Shown: positions 48,219-57,636, counted from the stretch's first letter. The stretch: 64,000 nt of DNA from Phycisphaerales bacterium (GCA_014238125.1 JABABS010000011.1:53838-117837), one strand, 5' to 3'. The notes: generated by a model from the sequence alone, not told the origin. Made by a program: numbers and translations.

Positions 48219-48511
48219 TTTGTGCCTTCAGGCCCGCCATCTTTGATGTACTTGTCGTGAATTGCTTGCGTAAGATCTATGCCTGTTATGTTAGCTAGGG
48301 TTGCAAGCCATGCTAAAACGTCGGCGAATTCTTCAGCAAGGTTTTCCATATCGGGCTCGCCGGAGTCGAATTTTCCAAGAGCATGTGCTAATTCACCATA
48401 TTCTTCTGCGAGCCACAGATAGGTTTTAGAGATTCCTCTCGCAGAATCGGTAGCAAAGTACCTCTCCTTAATCAGAGATTGAAAACCTTCGATGGTCATT
48501 TTTTCATTCAT
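48215..48511 (-). CDS. MazG-like nucleotide pyrophosphohydrolase
   Basis: The 98-residue protein matches the short MazG-like family: EEYGELAHALG in the first helix pair and EEFADVLAWLATLANI as the second metal-binding helix (E-x-x-E ... E-x-x-D). These enzymes hydrolyse NTPs or dNTPs, often damaged ones, to monophosphates. It overlaps trpA by ATGA, so they share a transcript. The actual substrate is not evident. Confidence 0.85.
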   Translation of the reverse strand: MNEKMTIEGFQSLIKERYFATDSARGISKTYLWLAEEYGELAHALGKFDSGEPDMENLAEEFADVLAWLATLANITGIDLTQAIHDKYIKDGGPEGTK

Positions 48512-48560
48512 AAGTGAGAAATGTACCGCAAATTGAACTATCGCGAAAAGATTCTCGGAC

Positions 48561-48977
48561 TTGCCGGTTGTCTATGAAACCGCTAACGCACCTGGAGGCC
48601 GTGCTTTGATCTCAAATAACTCAATGGGTGGAATCCCAAATACCTTTTATATCGCCGGCGAGCCTGATTACAGCAGAGCAGTTGCAATAGCAGGCGACCT
48701 AACGAATTGCGATATTGTTCGAGCATTTTGGCAAGTCACTATTGGAGTACTAGAGCAAGAACCCCCAGAATTGTGGCTTAATCTTACAAAAGTAGCAAAA
48801 GCAGACACGAAACTCGCCGCTTGCGTGGTTGCTTTGATCCGCCGCGCGGATGAATGCGGCACGATCGTTCATATCATTGGATCATCTGTTGTGCAGGATG
48901 TGTTAAATCTCTGCAAAGTTCCGCCACTGCGAGAGTTCACTTTGACCCGCGGTCAACTTGCTTCCGAATCAAATTGA
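48561..48977 (+). CDS. STAS-domain protein
   Basis: The ~117-138-residue protein looks like a STAS domain of the anti-sigma antagonist or MlaB type: AVAIAGDLTNCDI near the start, then ELWLNLTKVAKADTKLAACV and helix-strand units ending in LNLCKVP-like residues. The usual phosphorylated Ser in D-S-x-G is replaced by ADTKLA (Thr at that place). The start is uncertain: TTG 48561 gives the longest frame, ATG 48624 drops 21 residues that do not look conserved. It is divergent from the mazG-like gene and convergent with the asparaginase gene. Confidence 0.65.
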   Translation: MPVVYETANAPGGRALISNNSMGGIPNTFYIAGEPDYSRAVAIAGDLTNCDIVRAFWQVTIGVLEQEPPELWLNLTKVAKADTKLAACVVALIRRADECGTIVHIIGSSVVQDVLNLCKVPPLREFTLTRGQLASESN

Positions 48978-48984
48978 GGGCAGG

Positions 48985-49887
48985 TCAATTATGGAGGATG
49001 ATGTCAGGATCGAGGATGCGAGCGGAAGCGCCATCGCAAACACAATATTTAAAGCCCATTTGGAGTGCGCCAGCAGCGTATTCGCCTGATGGAGTTGTCG
49101 CTATAAAAGCAACTTGGTGTTCCTTTTTCAGAGGCCAGCACTCTGCAAGTCGAGCTAATGTATCGTGGATTGCTTCTTTTGGCGAAGCGCCGCGGCCCAT
49201 GAGATCAACAATGAGGAACGAACCGCAGATACCGCTAATGAGTTCACCATGTCCTGTACCACAGGCTGCTCCTCGCTTCGGGTCGACATAAAGTCCGTGC
49301 CCAATGATTGGCGAATCGCCGACACGGCCCGGCACTTTCCATGCCATCCCACTTGTGCTGCAAGAGCCAGCCAATGTTCCACCTGCATCGATAGCGATTG
49401 TTCCGATCGTGTCGTGACTTCCAAAGAGTTCGCCAGTTCCAACATCAAGTGGTGGGGGAGGAACTGGTGGCGTATTTGATTCTTTCCATGTTTCCCATTT
49501 TGTTCTTGCTCGGTCAGAAAGAATCGATGTTGATTCCAGTCCGTGGGAATCTGCAAAATCATCTGCAAGCGAACCGACCAACATCGAGTGTTCAGTTTCT
49601 TCCATAACAAGCCGAGCAACTGAAACGGGGTGCCGATGTCGTTCAATCCCGCACACTGACCCACTGTCAGAGGGCGATGTCATCACTGCTGCATCGAAGG
49701 TACAGCGACCTTCACGATCTGGCAGCCCGCCGTAACCAACGGAGTCGATCGACTCGTCAAGTTCTGCAACTCGAGCGCACGCTTCAACTACATCGAGTGC
49801 GCTGCCTGCTGTTGCTAGCCTTGGAAATTCCGATTCAATAATCGGCAGTGAAAATGACCACGTTGAAATAAGTAGGGGCGTGCTCAA
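48985..49887 (-). CDS. N4-(beta-N-acetylglucosaminyl)-L-asparaginase / Ntn hydrolase
   Basis: The 300-residue product belongs to the glycosylasparaginase/isoaspartyl peptidase family. The autocleavage site is intact: HDTIGTIAIDAGG with Thr160 as the nucleophile freed by self-processing. The small-subunit part has the family pattern GSGDPxIIGxGLYVD (here GDSPIIGHGLYVD) and GTGHGELI. Its substrate may be GlcNAc-Asn or related amides from glycoprotein breakdown. The start codon is TTG 49887 in a TTGA overlap with the kinase stop; AAGAGAAAG lies before it. No signal peptide is visible, so it seems cytosolic. Confidence 0.85.
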   Translation of the reverse strand: MSTPLLISTWSFSLPIIESEFPRLATAGSALDVVEACARVAELDESIDSVGYGGLPDREGRCTFDAAVMTSPSDSGSVCGIERHRHPVSVARLVMEETEHSMLVGSLADDFADSHGLESTSILSDRARTKWETWKESNTPPVPPPPLDVGTGELFGSHDTIGTIAIDAGGTLAGSCSTSGMAWKVPGRVGDSPIIGHGLYVDPKRGAACGTGHGELISGICGSFLIVDLMGRGASPKEAIHDTLARLAECWPLKKEHQVAFIATTPSGEYAAGALQMGFKYCVCDGASARILDPDIILHN

Positions 49888-52778
49888 GGCGAGACTTTCT
49901 CTTCAGCAAGTTCAGAAACTACCTCATCAAGCAGTGCTTGCAATTCAATTACTTTCTCATGTGCCTCGCCCAATTCGCTAGTAACAATGGGTGTAATTCG
50001 TTGCAAGATCTCTAATGCTTCATCGTACTTGTACGCTTCGATACAAAGATCCGCCACGTGTTTTTCAAATTGTACTACGGTAAACAAATCTTCATCAGTC
50101 GAATCTGGATTAGAACGTATAGAGTTGAATAAACTGTTTATCAACTCCAATCCACGCTCAGAATTATCTGATTGAAAATAGGCTTGCCCAAGAACATATG
50201 TCCAAGTAAAAAGCTGTGGCGAAGTTGCTCCATACAAATTGATATGTCTAGAAATAAATTCGTCAGCCACTTCATCAGCATTAGGATGGGAATTCAAAAT
50301 GTACGCATGTGCTTTGATAAATCTCATCCCATCAACACCCTGTGACGATTCGCCTGCTTTTGCTGTAACGAGTTCATCAAGTGTTGCTTGCCAAAGCGGC
50401 TCACCCTCTTCAAATTTTCCTTGCATCATAAGAGAATACGCCAACGACCCGACTGTCTGCGTTCTTGCAAAGGAAGGTCCATCTGGCAAGTCCTGCATAT
50501 TCTGTTGCAAAATAGTTTCAGCTTCATCAAACCTATTATGACTTACAAGCAATTGCCCTAGTGTTGATCTAAAATTAATACCGTTTGGATGGTTTGTCCC
50601 GAGCACTTCTGTATAAATCTTGATAGCTTCACGTAGTAATGTCTCAGATTCAGAAATGCCGCTGTAAAAATAGAAAGTACCAAGCGCGCCGGCAGCTTCT
50701 GCCGTTTTGTAGTGATTGGGCCCATAAATCTTTGATGCATCTTCATAGGCTTGTTCTAGAATAGGGACAGATTCATCTATACGCTTTACTTGCATGAGAC
50801 AACTCGCCAACAGAATACGTGCGTCAATCGAGATTGGATGAAGGATGCCTAGATCTTCATTAATCGCTGGCAACAACCTTTCTACTGCAAGCAAACTATC
50901 TACTAAAAGAGGACGTGTTTCTTCACCCGCGCCAGAAAGCATATGAGTTAAAAATAACGCTCCAGCAAGACCGATTCTCGCATCTAGATCAAACTCATGT
51001 GACACAGAAATTCCTGAATCGATTGCATCCACGATTTCACGTTGTAACTCTAACGCGCCTTCATAGTCATGAGAAAATCCTAAGATTTCCGCCAAAATAT
51101 TTTTTGCTTTAAGGGTTTTTTCTGAATGTAAGCCGTGAACATTCAATTCGCCTTCAATAAGATCCATTGCAACACTCCTCGATTTATCAGCGTCGCCTAA
51201 ATCGAGAAGAACTTTGGCGTAGATCGAATACGCGTGCAATAATCCATCGGGTCTAAAACTATCATTTGCCATTTTAAATACTTGAATTGCTTTGTTTAGT
51301 TGCACCTTAGCTTGCTCAAGTTCACCCAGTTCCCACAACAATTCACCTATAGCACGTCTTGCAGGCGCTTCAAGCAACGGGACGCCCGAAAATTCTTTAT
51401 CGATTTTGTTGACTGCTTGCAATGCAATATCAAGAACCGTACACATTTTGCCTTGAGCATTTCTTGGCGTCCCCATCGAAAGCAATTCCTCGTTAAAAAC
51501 TCCTACTGTTCTGAGTAATCCTAATTTATATTCTGCATCTTTAAGCGCTTCTTCCGCTTTCTTCTGCACAATAATAAGTTGGGCATGTTGAACAGATAAT
51601 GTCCTTTCTGCTTCTACAGCACGATCTCGCTCGATTGAAACTGCCTGTTCGGCAGCAACAGCACGATCACGATCAACAATTGCCTCGGCTTGGGCTTGTG
51701 AAGCTCGAATACCTGCATACACACTCACCACAGTTGCAAAAACTAGCGCAATGCCAATTGTTATCACTGTCGCAACTACAGCGCGATTTCTTCGTGCAAA
51801 CATCTTGAGTTGATAGACCATACTTGCTCGGCGTGCGTGAATAGGTTCATTCTCAAGGTACCTCGTAATATCCTGACCAAGTTCGTACGATGACTGATAC
51901 CGGCGATCACGATCCTTGTCCATCGCCTTAGAGACCACCGTCTCAAGGTCACCTTGTATTCCCTCAGCAATAGTGGTCATTTTTGTCGGTTGTTGCTCTC
52001 GGATGAGCCGAGTCGCTTCGTATATCGGAATGGAAGACAAGTCATAGGGGGGTTGACCTGTGAGCAATTCATACAAAATCACGCCAAGGGAATATACATC
52101 ACTTCGAGCATCAATCAAATCTGGATCCGCTTCACACTGCTCAGGACTCATGTACTGCACAGTGCCAATGAGTTGCCCAACATTTGTTTGCAATGTTGTA
52201 ACAACCATATCCGAGTCAGTTGAACGCGCTACGCCGAAATCAATGATCTTGGGATTGCCAGAACTGTCTACCAATATATTGTCTGGTTTTAAATCGCGGT
52301 GAATAATTCCTTTTAAATGACCGTGGTGAACTGCGTCGCAAACTTGTTCAAAAAGTTCGAGTCGTTCATGGACTTTCAAATCTTTTTGCCTTGCATATTC
52401 AAGCAACGTTTTAGCTCCTACGATGTATTCCATTGCAAAGTAGGGGACGCCTCCTGTGCCATCATCATAGGTACCTGCTTCAAAGACTTGGGCGATACAA
52501 GGGTGACTTAACCTCCCGAGAATCTGAGACTCATATTCGAAACGACGCATTGCGCTTCGCGATGTTACGCCGCTGCGCATTACTTTAATGGCTACTTTTC
52601 TTCGAGGACGTTCTTGGATTGCCTCGTAAACCGTTCCCATTCCGCCAGAACCAATGGTTCGTCGTACTTTATACCGTCCAATTTCGCTTGGCATTCCACC
52701 GCGAGTATGCTGCGGTTCTGATTCCAATGTTTCTGCATCGGGATCTGAAGGGTTGTCTCTTGGCTTATCCTCATTCAT
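49884..52778 (-). CDS. Ser/Thr protein kinase with C-terminal TPR region
   Basis: The 964-residue protein has a Hanks-type kinase domain at about 35-310 with IGSGGMGTVYEA (ATP loop), VAIKVM (Lys), HRDLKPDN (160-167), DFGVA and SPEQ. A membrane helix follows at about 333-357, then a coiled segment with IVDRDRAVAAEQ and SIERDRAVEAER repeats, and a long TPR region to the end. This is a common planctomycete layout: cytosolic kinase, sensor TPR domain across the membrane. ATG 52778 is chosen; a longer frame reaching 52847 would overlap the divergent gene. The asparaginase gene overlaps its stop by 4 bp. Confidence 0.93.
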   Translation of the reverse strand: MNEDKPRDNPSDPDAETLESEPQHTRGGMPSEIGRYKVRRTIGSGGMGTVYEAIQERPRRKVAIKVMRSGVTSRSAMRRFEYESQILGRLSHPCIAQVFEAGTYDDGTGGVPYFAMEYIVGAKTLLEYARQKDLKVHERLELFEQVCDAVHHGHLKGIIHRDLKPDNILVDSSGNPKIIDFGVARSTDSDMVVTTLQTNVGQLIGTVQYMSPEQCEADPDLIDARSDVYSLGVILYELLTGQPPYDLSSIPIYEATRLIREQQPTKMTTIAEGIQGDLETVVSKAMDKDRDRRYQSSYELGQDITRYLENEPIHARRASMVYQLKMFARRNRAVVATVITIGIALVFATVVSVYAGIRASQAQAEAIVDRDRAVAAEQAVSIERDRAVEAERTLSVQHAQLIIVQKKAEEALKDAEYKLGLLRTVGVFNEELLSMGTPRNAQGKMCTVLDIALQAVNKIDKEFSGVPLLEAPARRAIGELLWELGELEQAKVQLNKAIQVFKMANDSFRPDGLLHAYSIYAKVLLDLGDADKSRSVAMDLIEGELNVHGLHSEKTLKAKNILAEILGFSHDYEGALELQREIVDAIDSGISVSHEFDLDARIGLAGALFLTHMLSGAGEETRPLLVDSLLAVERLLPAINEDLGILHPISIDARILLASCLMQVKRIDESVPILEQAYEDASKIYGPNHYKTAEAAGALGTFYFYSGISESETLLREAIKIYTEVLGTNHPNGINFRSTLGQLLVSHNRFDEAETILQQNMQDLPDGPSFARTQTVGSLAYSLMMQGKFEEGEPLWQATLDELVTAKAGESSQGVDGMRFIKAHAYILNSHPNADEVADEFISRHINLYGATSPQLFTWTYVLGQAYFQSDNSERGLELINSLFNSIRSNPDSTDEDLFTVVQFEKHVADLCIEAYKYDEALEILQRITPIVTSELGEAHEKVIELQALLDEVVSELAEEKVSP

Positions 52779-52810
52779 ATAGTAAGTGTACAGTCTGTTA
52801 TCATGTCGGT

Positions 52811-53170
52811 ATGGAAAATCAAGTTGCAAATATACTTCAAGAACCAATTCCTGTCACTACAACATTTAATTTTGATGGACATACCATCGTTGAGTACCTG
52901 GGCGTTGTGCGTGGGATCATTGTGCGTTCTCCAACCATCTCACAATCATTCTTAGGTGGCCTCAAAAATGTCATCGGAGGCAAGATCGGCGCGTACACTG
53001 AAATGTGCGAACAAACACGTCAAGACGCCTATGCTGAATTGCTTAAACATGCTCGCGAGATTGGCGCCAACGCAATCGTTGGTTTTCGATATGACTCTTC
53101 CGATCTAAAAGATTCTTCGACCGAAGTACTTTGTTATGGCACAGCCGTTGTGATTGAGAAAGCTGAATGA
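52811..53170 (+). CDS. YbjQ/UPF0145 family protein
   Basis: The 119-residue protein matches the YbjQ (DUF74) heavy-metal-binding-like family: HTIVEYLGVVRGIIVRS, a GGKIGAYTEMCEQTRQDAY segment, and AREIGANAIVGFRYD. Family members assemble into pentamers of unclear function. ATG 52811 is only 32 bp from the divergent kinase start. A longer frame from 52619 is antisense to the kinase gene and is not real. The membrane protein gene overlaps its stop by ATGA. Confidence 0.88.
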   Translation: MENQVANILQEPIPVTTTFNFDGHTIVEYLGVVRGIIVRSPTISQSFLGGLKNVIGGKIGAYTEMCEQTRQDAYAELLKHAREIGANAIVGFRYDSSDLKDSSTEVLCYGTAVVIEKAE

Positions 53171-53544
53171 TTCTGTTAGAACTGGTAGCAGGCGCTGTTA
53201 TCGTTGCAGTTTGGTCAACAGCACTTTCTCCAATTCTCCAATATGCATTCAAATTAACCGAGGGTCAAAAGAACTCTTTTAGCGATGCATATCGGATTTG
53301 TTTTATCTCTAATTTTATAGTTCTCATCTTTAGCGAGATTCTTCCTGCTTTTCTTGGCGAATCTTCTGTATTTGATTCACTTGGACCCATTATTGGTCTA
53401 CTCGCGTTTACCTATTTTATCGCAAAAGAACTCGGAGATCTCAAAAGATCTTTCCTCATTGCATTGATATTGGAAGGCTTGACAGTACTTTTTATATTTG
53501 CACTGATGGCTTTGTTAGTTGCTTTTGCTATTGTTGCCTCTTGA
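53167..53544 (+). CDS. small membrane protein, unknown
   Basis: The 125-residue product has four hydrophobic segments: about 5-25, 46-62, 72-86 and 95-120. I do not recognise a family. The start overlaps the YbjQ-like stop by 4 bp, and its last 30 bp overlap the 3' end of the convergent MFS gene. The coupling suggests it works with, or is regulated with, the YbjQ-like protein. Confidence 0.6.
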   Translation: MILLELVAGAVIVAVWSTALSPILQYAFKLTEGQKNSFSDAYRICFISNFIVLIFSEILPAFLGESSVFDSLGPIIGLLAFTYFIAKELGDLKRSFLIALILEGLTVLFIFALMALLVAFAIVAS

Positions 53545-54873
53545 GTTAATTTCGTACCCAAGCGTTTGGCGAGCTTGATGAACATCAATAAATGGGAAGA
53601 TACAAATTACAACAAGTTGCAGCAGTCCCGCACCTACAAAAATTGCCGGCAGCGAAAATGTAGCGTCAATCGTCCCTGACAACTTCAATCCAATAACCGT
53701 TGAAAGGTTCAAGATCGCCATGTATGCCGTAAATTGTGTTGCTGCAACTTTTGGCCACGACACGGTCATGTACATTGCAAAGAGGGATGCTGAAATCATG
53801 CTGCTCATCAGTGTGTCAAGCAAAATGTACCCGATGACAGCCGATCTATTCGTCCAATCAAACCAAGGAATAATTCCAGTTTCGGGAGATGAAAGACCGA
53901 ATGTTGCGTAACTCAGCGCAAGTACAATACAGCCGATTGTCGCGATCCGCTTCGGCCCAAAGCGATCCGCAAGGAAGCCGCCTGCAATTGCGCCTCCCAA
54001 ACCTATGATCACACCGTAGCCACCACTAATATCTGTGAAGTCCGTCCGAGTCCAACCAAGGTCTTGAATGAAAAGCACATTTGTAATTGGTGACAGAATG
54101 CCGCTTGCGATGAAAATTGTCAATCCAACAACACCGGCAAGCAATGTTGATCGCAAGGTGAACGCACGCCGTAGAAAACCAAAGAGTTGTGATACGCTCC
54201 GTGCCAACTGCTCGTCCGCTTGAAGTTGCGATTTACCTCTTGTCCAAGGAAGTAGTTTTTCTCCTGCACGCTCTCTGAGGAACAACGGAAAAAGCATGAT
54301 TCCCCCGAGCATGATGATTTGAATTGTAAATGCAACCCCCAGGCCATCTTCAGAAACCATTCGGCTTAAGAACGCGCCACCTAAGAACATGCCAATATAC
54401 TTTGATCCGTACATAAAACCATTGGCACGTCCCCGTTCAGATTCACGAAGCAAATCTACAGCAAGTGCATCAACGGAAACATCTTGCAGTGAGTTAAATA
54501 TGTTATGTACAAATACAAGCCATCCAATCAAGACCAGATGCTCGGCTGGATTATCGACGAAAGCCATTGCAAGGATGGTGAGTGTCATACCTAACTGCGC
54601 AGCGAGTATCCAAGGTCGACGTCGACCCATCGATGGAATTCCAAAGCGATCCATAAAGGGGCCCCAAACAAATTTGAATGTCCAAGGAAGTGTAGATAAC
54701 GCAGTTACTGAAGCGATTGCGGCAACTGTTTCCCCTCGTTCTGCGAGATAAGAAACAAAGGTAACTGTTACAAAACCATACGGGATTCCTTGTGCAACAT
54801 ATAAAATACAGAGCGTAATAAGCCGAAGAAAGGGGCGATCCGTAAGATTCATTTTGTATGGACTTTCTTCCAT
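53515..54873 (-). CDS. MFS transporter, AmpG/PAT-like
   Basis: The 452-residue protein has about twelve membrane segments. The N-terminal half matches AmpG-like permeases: YVAQGIPYGF, then LPWTFKFVWGPFMDRF, GRRRPWIL and NSLQDVSVDALAVDLL. AmpG itself imports muropeptides, but this group also contains other transporters, so substrate is open. The start ATG 54873 is 30 bp from the divergent tRNA-Val. No recycling enzyme lies nearby. Confidence 0.87.
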   Translation of the reverse strand: MEESPYKMNLTDRPFLRLITLCILYVAQGIPYGFVTVTFVSYLAERGETVAAIASVTALSTLPWTFKFVWGPFMDRFGIPSMGRRRPWILAAQLGMTLTILAMAFVDNPAEHLVLIGWLVFVHNIFNSLQDVSVDALAVDLLRESERGRANGFMYGSKYIGMFLGGAFLSRMVSEDGLGVAFTIQIIMLGGIMLFPLFLRERAGEKLLPWTRGKSQLQADEQLARSVSQLFGFLRRAFTLRSTLLAGVVGLTIFIASGILSPITNVLFIQDLGWTRTDFTDISGGYGVIIGLGGAIAGGFLADRFGPKRIATIGCIVLALSYATFGLSSPETGIIPWFDWTNRSAVIGYILLDTLMSSMISASLFAMYMTVSWPKVAATQFTAYMAILNLSTVIGLKLSGTIDATFSLPAIFVGAGLLQLVVICIFPFIDVHQARQTLGYEINSRGNNSKSN

Positions 54874-54902
54874 AGATTACCCATGGTATCCTACGCTGCA
54901 GA

Positions 54903-54976
54903 GGTCCATTGGCGCAGTTGGCTAGCGCGCTTGCATGACACGCAAGAGGTCACTGGTTCGAGCCCAGTATGGACCA
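54903..54976 (+). tRNA. tRNA-Val(GAC)
   Basis: A complete 74-nt cloverleaf: acceptor GGTCCAT/ATGGACC with discriminator A, D-arm GGCGCAGTTGGCTAGCGCGC, anticodon stem CTTGC/GCAAG with loop ATGACAC (anticodon GAC, reading GUC and GUU), T-arm CTGGTTCGAGCCCAG. CCA is not encoded. Confidence 0.96.
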
Positions 54977-55018
54977 TTCCTCAAGACGGCAAAAAGCTTT
55001 GCTTCGGAGGGTTATTTA

Positions 55019-56452
55019 TTATTCGCAGAAACCCCAGTTGCCAACAATGATAAGAAGGTCGGTGACATCGACTACTCCATTTCCGTCAATATCTTCCGTA
55101 CATCCTAAGCATGGGCCCCAAGAGTCTACTGCTGCAAGGATGTCGGTGACATCTACCACACCGTCTTCGTTCGTGTCGCCCTCACAGAGAGTACAAACAT
55201 CGTCGATGATATTTCCTCCTCCATCTGTGAAGTTGCCATTAATTTGGCTTGCACTGTTCCCACAAATCGTACTATTAATAAGTTGAGCGTCAGTCGATTC
55301 AAAAAAGTTGAGTCCGCCACCAGAAGGAGTTGCCACATTGCTCGTGACTACGATGCTATTGAATGTAGGATCACTATTGCGGACATGTATTCCTCCACCT
55401 TCTTCAGTTGCTGAATTATTTTCAAATATGCAGTTTTGAACATCGGCGTTACTTGGATACAAGTGCCCTGCATCAGCAACACAGGCCAAACCGCCACCGG
55501 ATCTTCCAGCATGATTATTTTCAAAAGTACAGTTAATAAGAATAGGGTCACATCGATAAGCGACGCTCATACCACCACCATCACCATTAACTGTGTTGCT
55601 ACTAAAAAGACAGTCAGTAAATGTCGGATAGCAGGGGCCGCCCGTATCGCCACCGCCGTAGACACATACTCCTCCTCCAGAGCCAAGAGGGTTATTTATT
55701 TGTTCGTTATGAGAGAAAGCACAACTAACAAAATTAGGATTACTTCTTGAACGAATATATACCCCGCCACCCACATTCAACGTTGTATTCATAAGAAATG
55801 TGCAATTTGTAAAGGTTGCGTCAGTATGTTCGTGGCAAGTTACGCCACCGCCCCAGTTTGCTGTGTTATTTTCAAATGTAGTATCGGTAATAGTAACGTT
55901 CGCGTTGTCAAATGCGTAAATTCCGCCACCATGTCCTTCAGCCTCATTGTCGCGAATGGTACAGTTAGTGATTGTCGGAGCACAGTAATACACAAAAATC
56001 GCGCCGCCACCCCATGTAGAATTTCCTTCAATAACACAGTCAGCAATTGTTGGAGATGCGGAATCGCAGTAAATACCACCGCCACCTTTGGCTGGTCCAA
56101 AGATAGGGTCAGTAAACATATTTCCAGTTCCGCCAGTAATTCTAAATCCAGAAATGCTACTTGAAGCATCTTCATTATTTTCAAACGTCACAACAGACGA
56201 AGCGTTATCAGCGCCGTTTATTGTTGTCGAAGTTGCGCTTTCGCCTTCTACCGAAATCGACTTGCCATTAAAGTTTATAGCTTCAAAATATATGCCCGAG
56301 TAAACAAGAATCGTGTCGCCATTACTCGAAGCATCAATCGCCTGCTGGATTGAATTAAAGTCTGCCTTTCCAAAATCATCGACGGTCCAAGTTGTCGCAA
56401 AACTACTTGTTGGTAAACACAGAGATAACGATAGTATTGAAATTCTCCTCAT
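55019..56452 (-). CDS. secreted right-handed beta-helix protein with C-terminal dockerin pair
   Basis: The 477-residue product has a signal peptide (cut likely after SSFA), then a start typical of such proteins (WTVDDFGKADFNSIQQAIDA, SNGDTILVYSGIYFE). Residues ~85-410 are parallel beta-helix turns with the repeated pattern N-C-x-[FI]-x-x-N-x-[AST]-x-x-G-G-G-[IVM]. A dockerin-like pair ends it (NEDGVVDVTDILAAVDSWG and DIDGNGVVDVTDLLIIVGNW). Beta-helices of this kind bind or cut polysaccharides; no lyase residues can be named. ATG 56452 has no ribosome binding site ahead; GAGGAGAA lies just after it. It is the only gene on its strand before the tRNA. Confidence 0.83.
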   Translation of the reverse strand: MRRISILSLSLCLPTSSFATTWTVDDFGKADFNSIQQAIDASSNGDTILVYSGIYFEAINFNGKSISVEGESATSTTINGADNASSVVTFENNEDASSSISGFRITGGTGNMFTDPIFGPAKGGGGIYCDSASPTIADCVIEGNSTWGGGAIFVYYCAPTITNCTIRDNEAEGHGGGIYAFDNANVTITDTTFENNTANWGGGVTCHEHTDATFTNCTFLMNTTLNVGGGVYIRSRSNPNFVSCAFSHNEQINNPLGSGGGVCVYGGGDTGGPCYPTFTDCLFSSNTVNGDGGGMSVAYRCDPILINCTFENNHAGRSGGGLACVADAGHLYPSNADVQNCIFENNSATEEGGGIHVRNSDPTFNSIVVTSNVATPSGGGLNFFESTDAQLINSTICGNSASQINGNFTDGGGNIIDDVCTLCEGDTNEDGVVDVTDILAAVDSWGPCLGCTEDIDGNGVVDVTDLLIIVGNWGFCE

Positions 56453-56477
56453 TCAATTATTCTTGCACAAAAACCTG

Positions 56478-56525
56478 TTTAAATCAACTAAATAAAGTCA
56501 TATCTCTATTTAAATCAACTAAATA
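56478..56525. repeat. 17-bp direct repeat upstream of the beta-helix gene
   Basis: TTTAAATCAACTAAATA occurs at 56478-56494 and again, exactly, at 56509-56525, a 31-bp period (about three DNA turns). Both copies lie 26-73 bp upstream of ATG 56452, where a regulator would bind near the promoter. Confidence 0.85.
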
Positions 56526-56541
56526 CTCTCTAATGTTCTTG

Positions 56542-56575
56542 AAGGTGGCAGGCAAATGTCTGCCACCTTTTTTTA
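56542..56575 (+). terminator. rho-independent terminator with no obvious gene
   Basis: A 9-bp perfect stem (56542-56550 with 56561-56569), extended by G-C and G-U pairs, runs into a run of seven T on the plus strand. No plus-strand gene precedes it. On the minus strand, after apbE, the same hairpin is followed by only two T, so it would be a poor terminator there. Confidence 0.65.
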
Positions 56576-56631
56576 TTAGACTGAATCAATTGTCAAAATT
56601 CAAATACTTATTATCAAAGTCAATCATCCAT

Positions 56632-57597
56632 TTAAAACAAACTACTAAAAGTAAAACCACTGCTTTGGTGGATTACGTTGTTTTCATCGAGGAACAATGC
56701 TTCCGCATTACTTACACTCTCTATTAATGTAATGCCATCTTCGACTCCCATCACAAAAATTGCAGTTGAAAGGGCGTCTGCTAGAGTTGCATCCTGTGAG
56801 ATGACAGTGACAGATTGCACGCCTCGAGCAGGGTAGCCAGTTTTTGGGTCAATGATGTGGTGGTACCGAATGTCATCTTTTATAAAGAACTTTTCATAGT
56901 TACCGCTTGTTGAAATGCATGTATCTGTCAATTCAAGTACAGCAAAGTAATCTGTTTGTTCTTTTTCGGGATCACGAATTCCAACTCTCCACGGTTGTCC
57001 ATTCTTAGATCCATGAACGAGAACTTGACCACCAGCAACAATCATAAAATCTTCAAGTCCTTGTTGTAACAGAACTTTTCTTGCCTTTTCCAGAGCAACA
57101 CCTTTGGCAATTCCCCCAAGGCCAATGTTGCCCAGCGGAAGATACACGCTTTGCTCATTTTTATTGAGTAATACATTCTTCCAATTTACAGAGGGCAATA
57201 AAGCATCAACTTGCTCTTGCGAAGGAACAGCATGATTTTCATCAAATTTCCAAATTTTCCAAAGCGACGCCCATGTTGGATCAAACGCCCCTGATGTCAT
57301 TTCAGCAATCTCAAGAGAACGTTGAATCACGTGAAATAAATTTTGTGGAACCTGCACCGGCTTATTACCAGCATGTTGGTTTATACGCGAAAGGGGAGAA
57401 TCATCTTTCCACTCACTCATTTGACTTTCTGTTAGAACAAATACATCTTGCACAATTGGCAACGCAGCGTATGGAATAACGGTGATAGTTGTCCCCATTG
57501 ATTCAAATCTGCCTGAACTTGGGCTTGGAACGGAACGCTCACAACTTACCAATAATAGAATGAATAAACAATTAAAGATTCTCGTGTTAAATCGCAT
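56632..57597 (-). CDS. apbE: FAD:protein FMN transferase (ApbE-like lipoprotein)
   Basis: The enzyme moves FMN from FAD onto Thr or Ser of exported flavoproteins. The 321-residue product has a lipobox LLLVSC (Cys19), FESMGTTITV near the start, SGAFDPTW, GGIAKGVALEKA, an AGGQVLVHG turn, HHIIDPKTGYPA and the DALSTAIFVMG metal-site motif. All are typical of ApbE. No flavinylated partner (NqrC, RnfG) or FMN-binding domain is nearby. It is last in the five-gene minus-strand unit, 39 bp after the previous gene. Confidence 0.93.
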   Translation of the reverse strand: MRFNTRIFNCLFILLLVSCERSVPSPSSGRFESMGTTITVIPYAALPIVQDVFVLTESQMSEWKDDSPLSRINQHAGNKPVQVPQNLFHVIQRSLEIAEMTSGAFDPTWASLWKIWKFDENHAVPSQEQVDALLPSVNWKNVLLNKNEQSVYLPLGNIGLGGIAKGVALEKARKVLLQQGLEDFMIVAGGQVLVHGSKNGQPWRVGIRDPEKEQTDYFAVLELTDTCISTSGNYEKFFIKDDIRYHHIIDPKTGYPARGVQSVTVISQDATLADALSTAIFVMGVEDGITLIESVSNAEALFLDENNVIHQSSGFTFSSLF

Positions 57598-57636
57598 TGC
57601 ATTTATATCGTAGAGAAAAACTATCCACGGGATATC

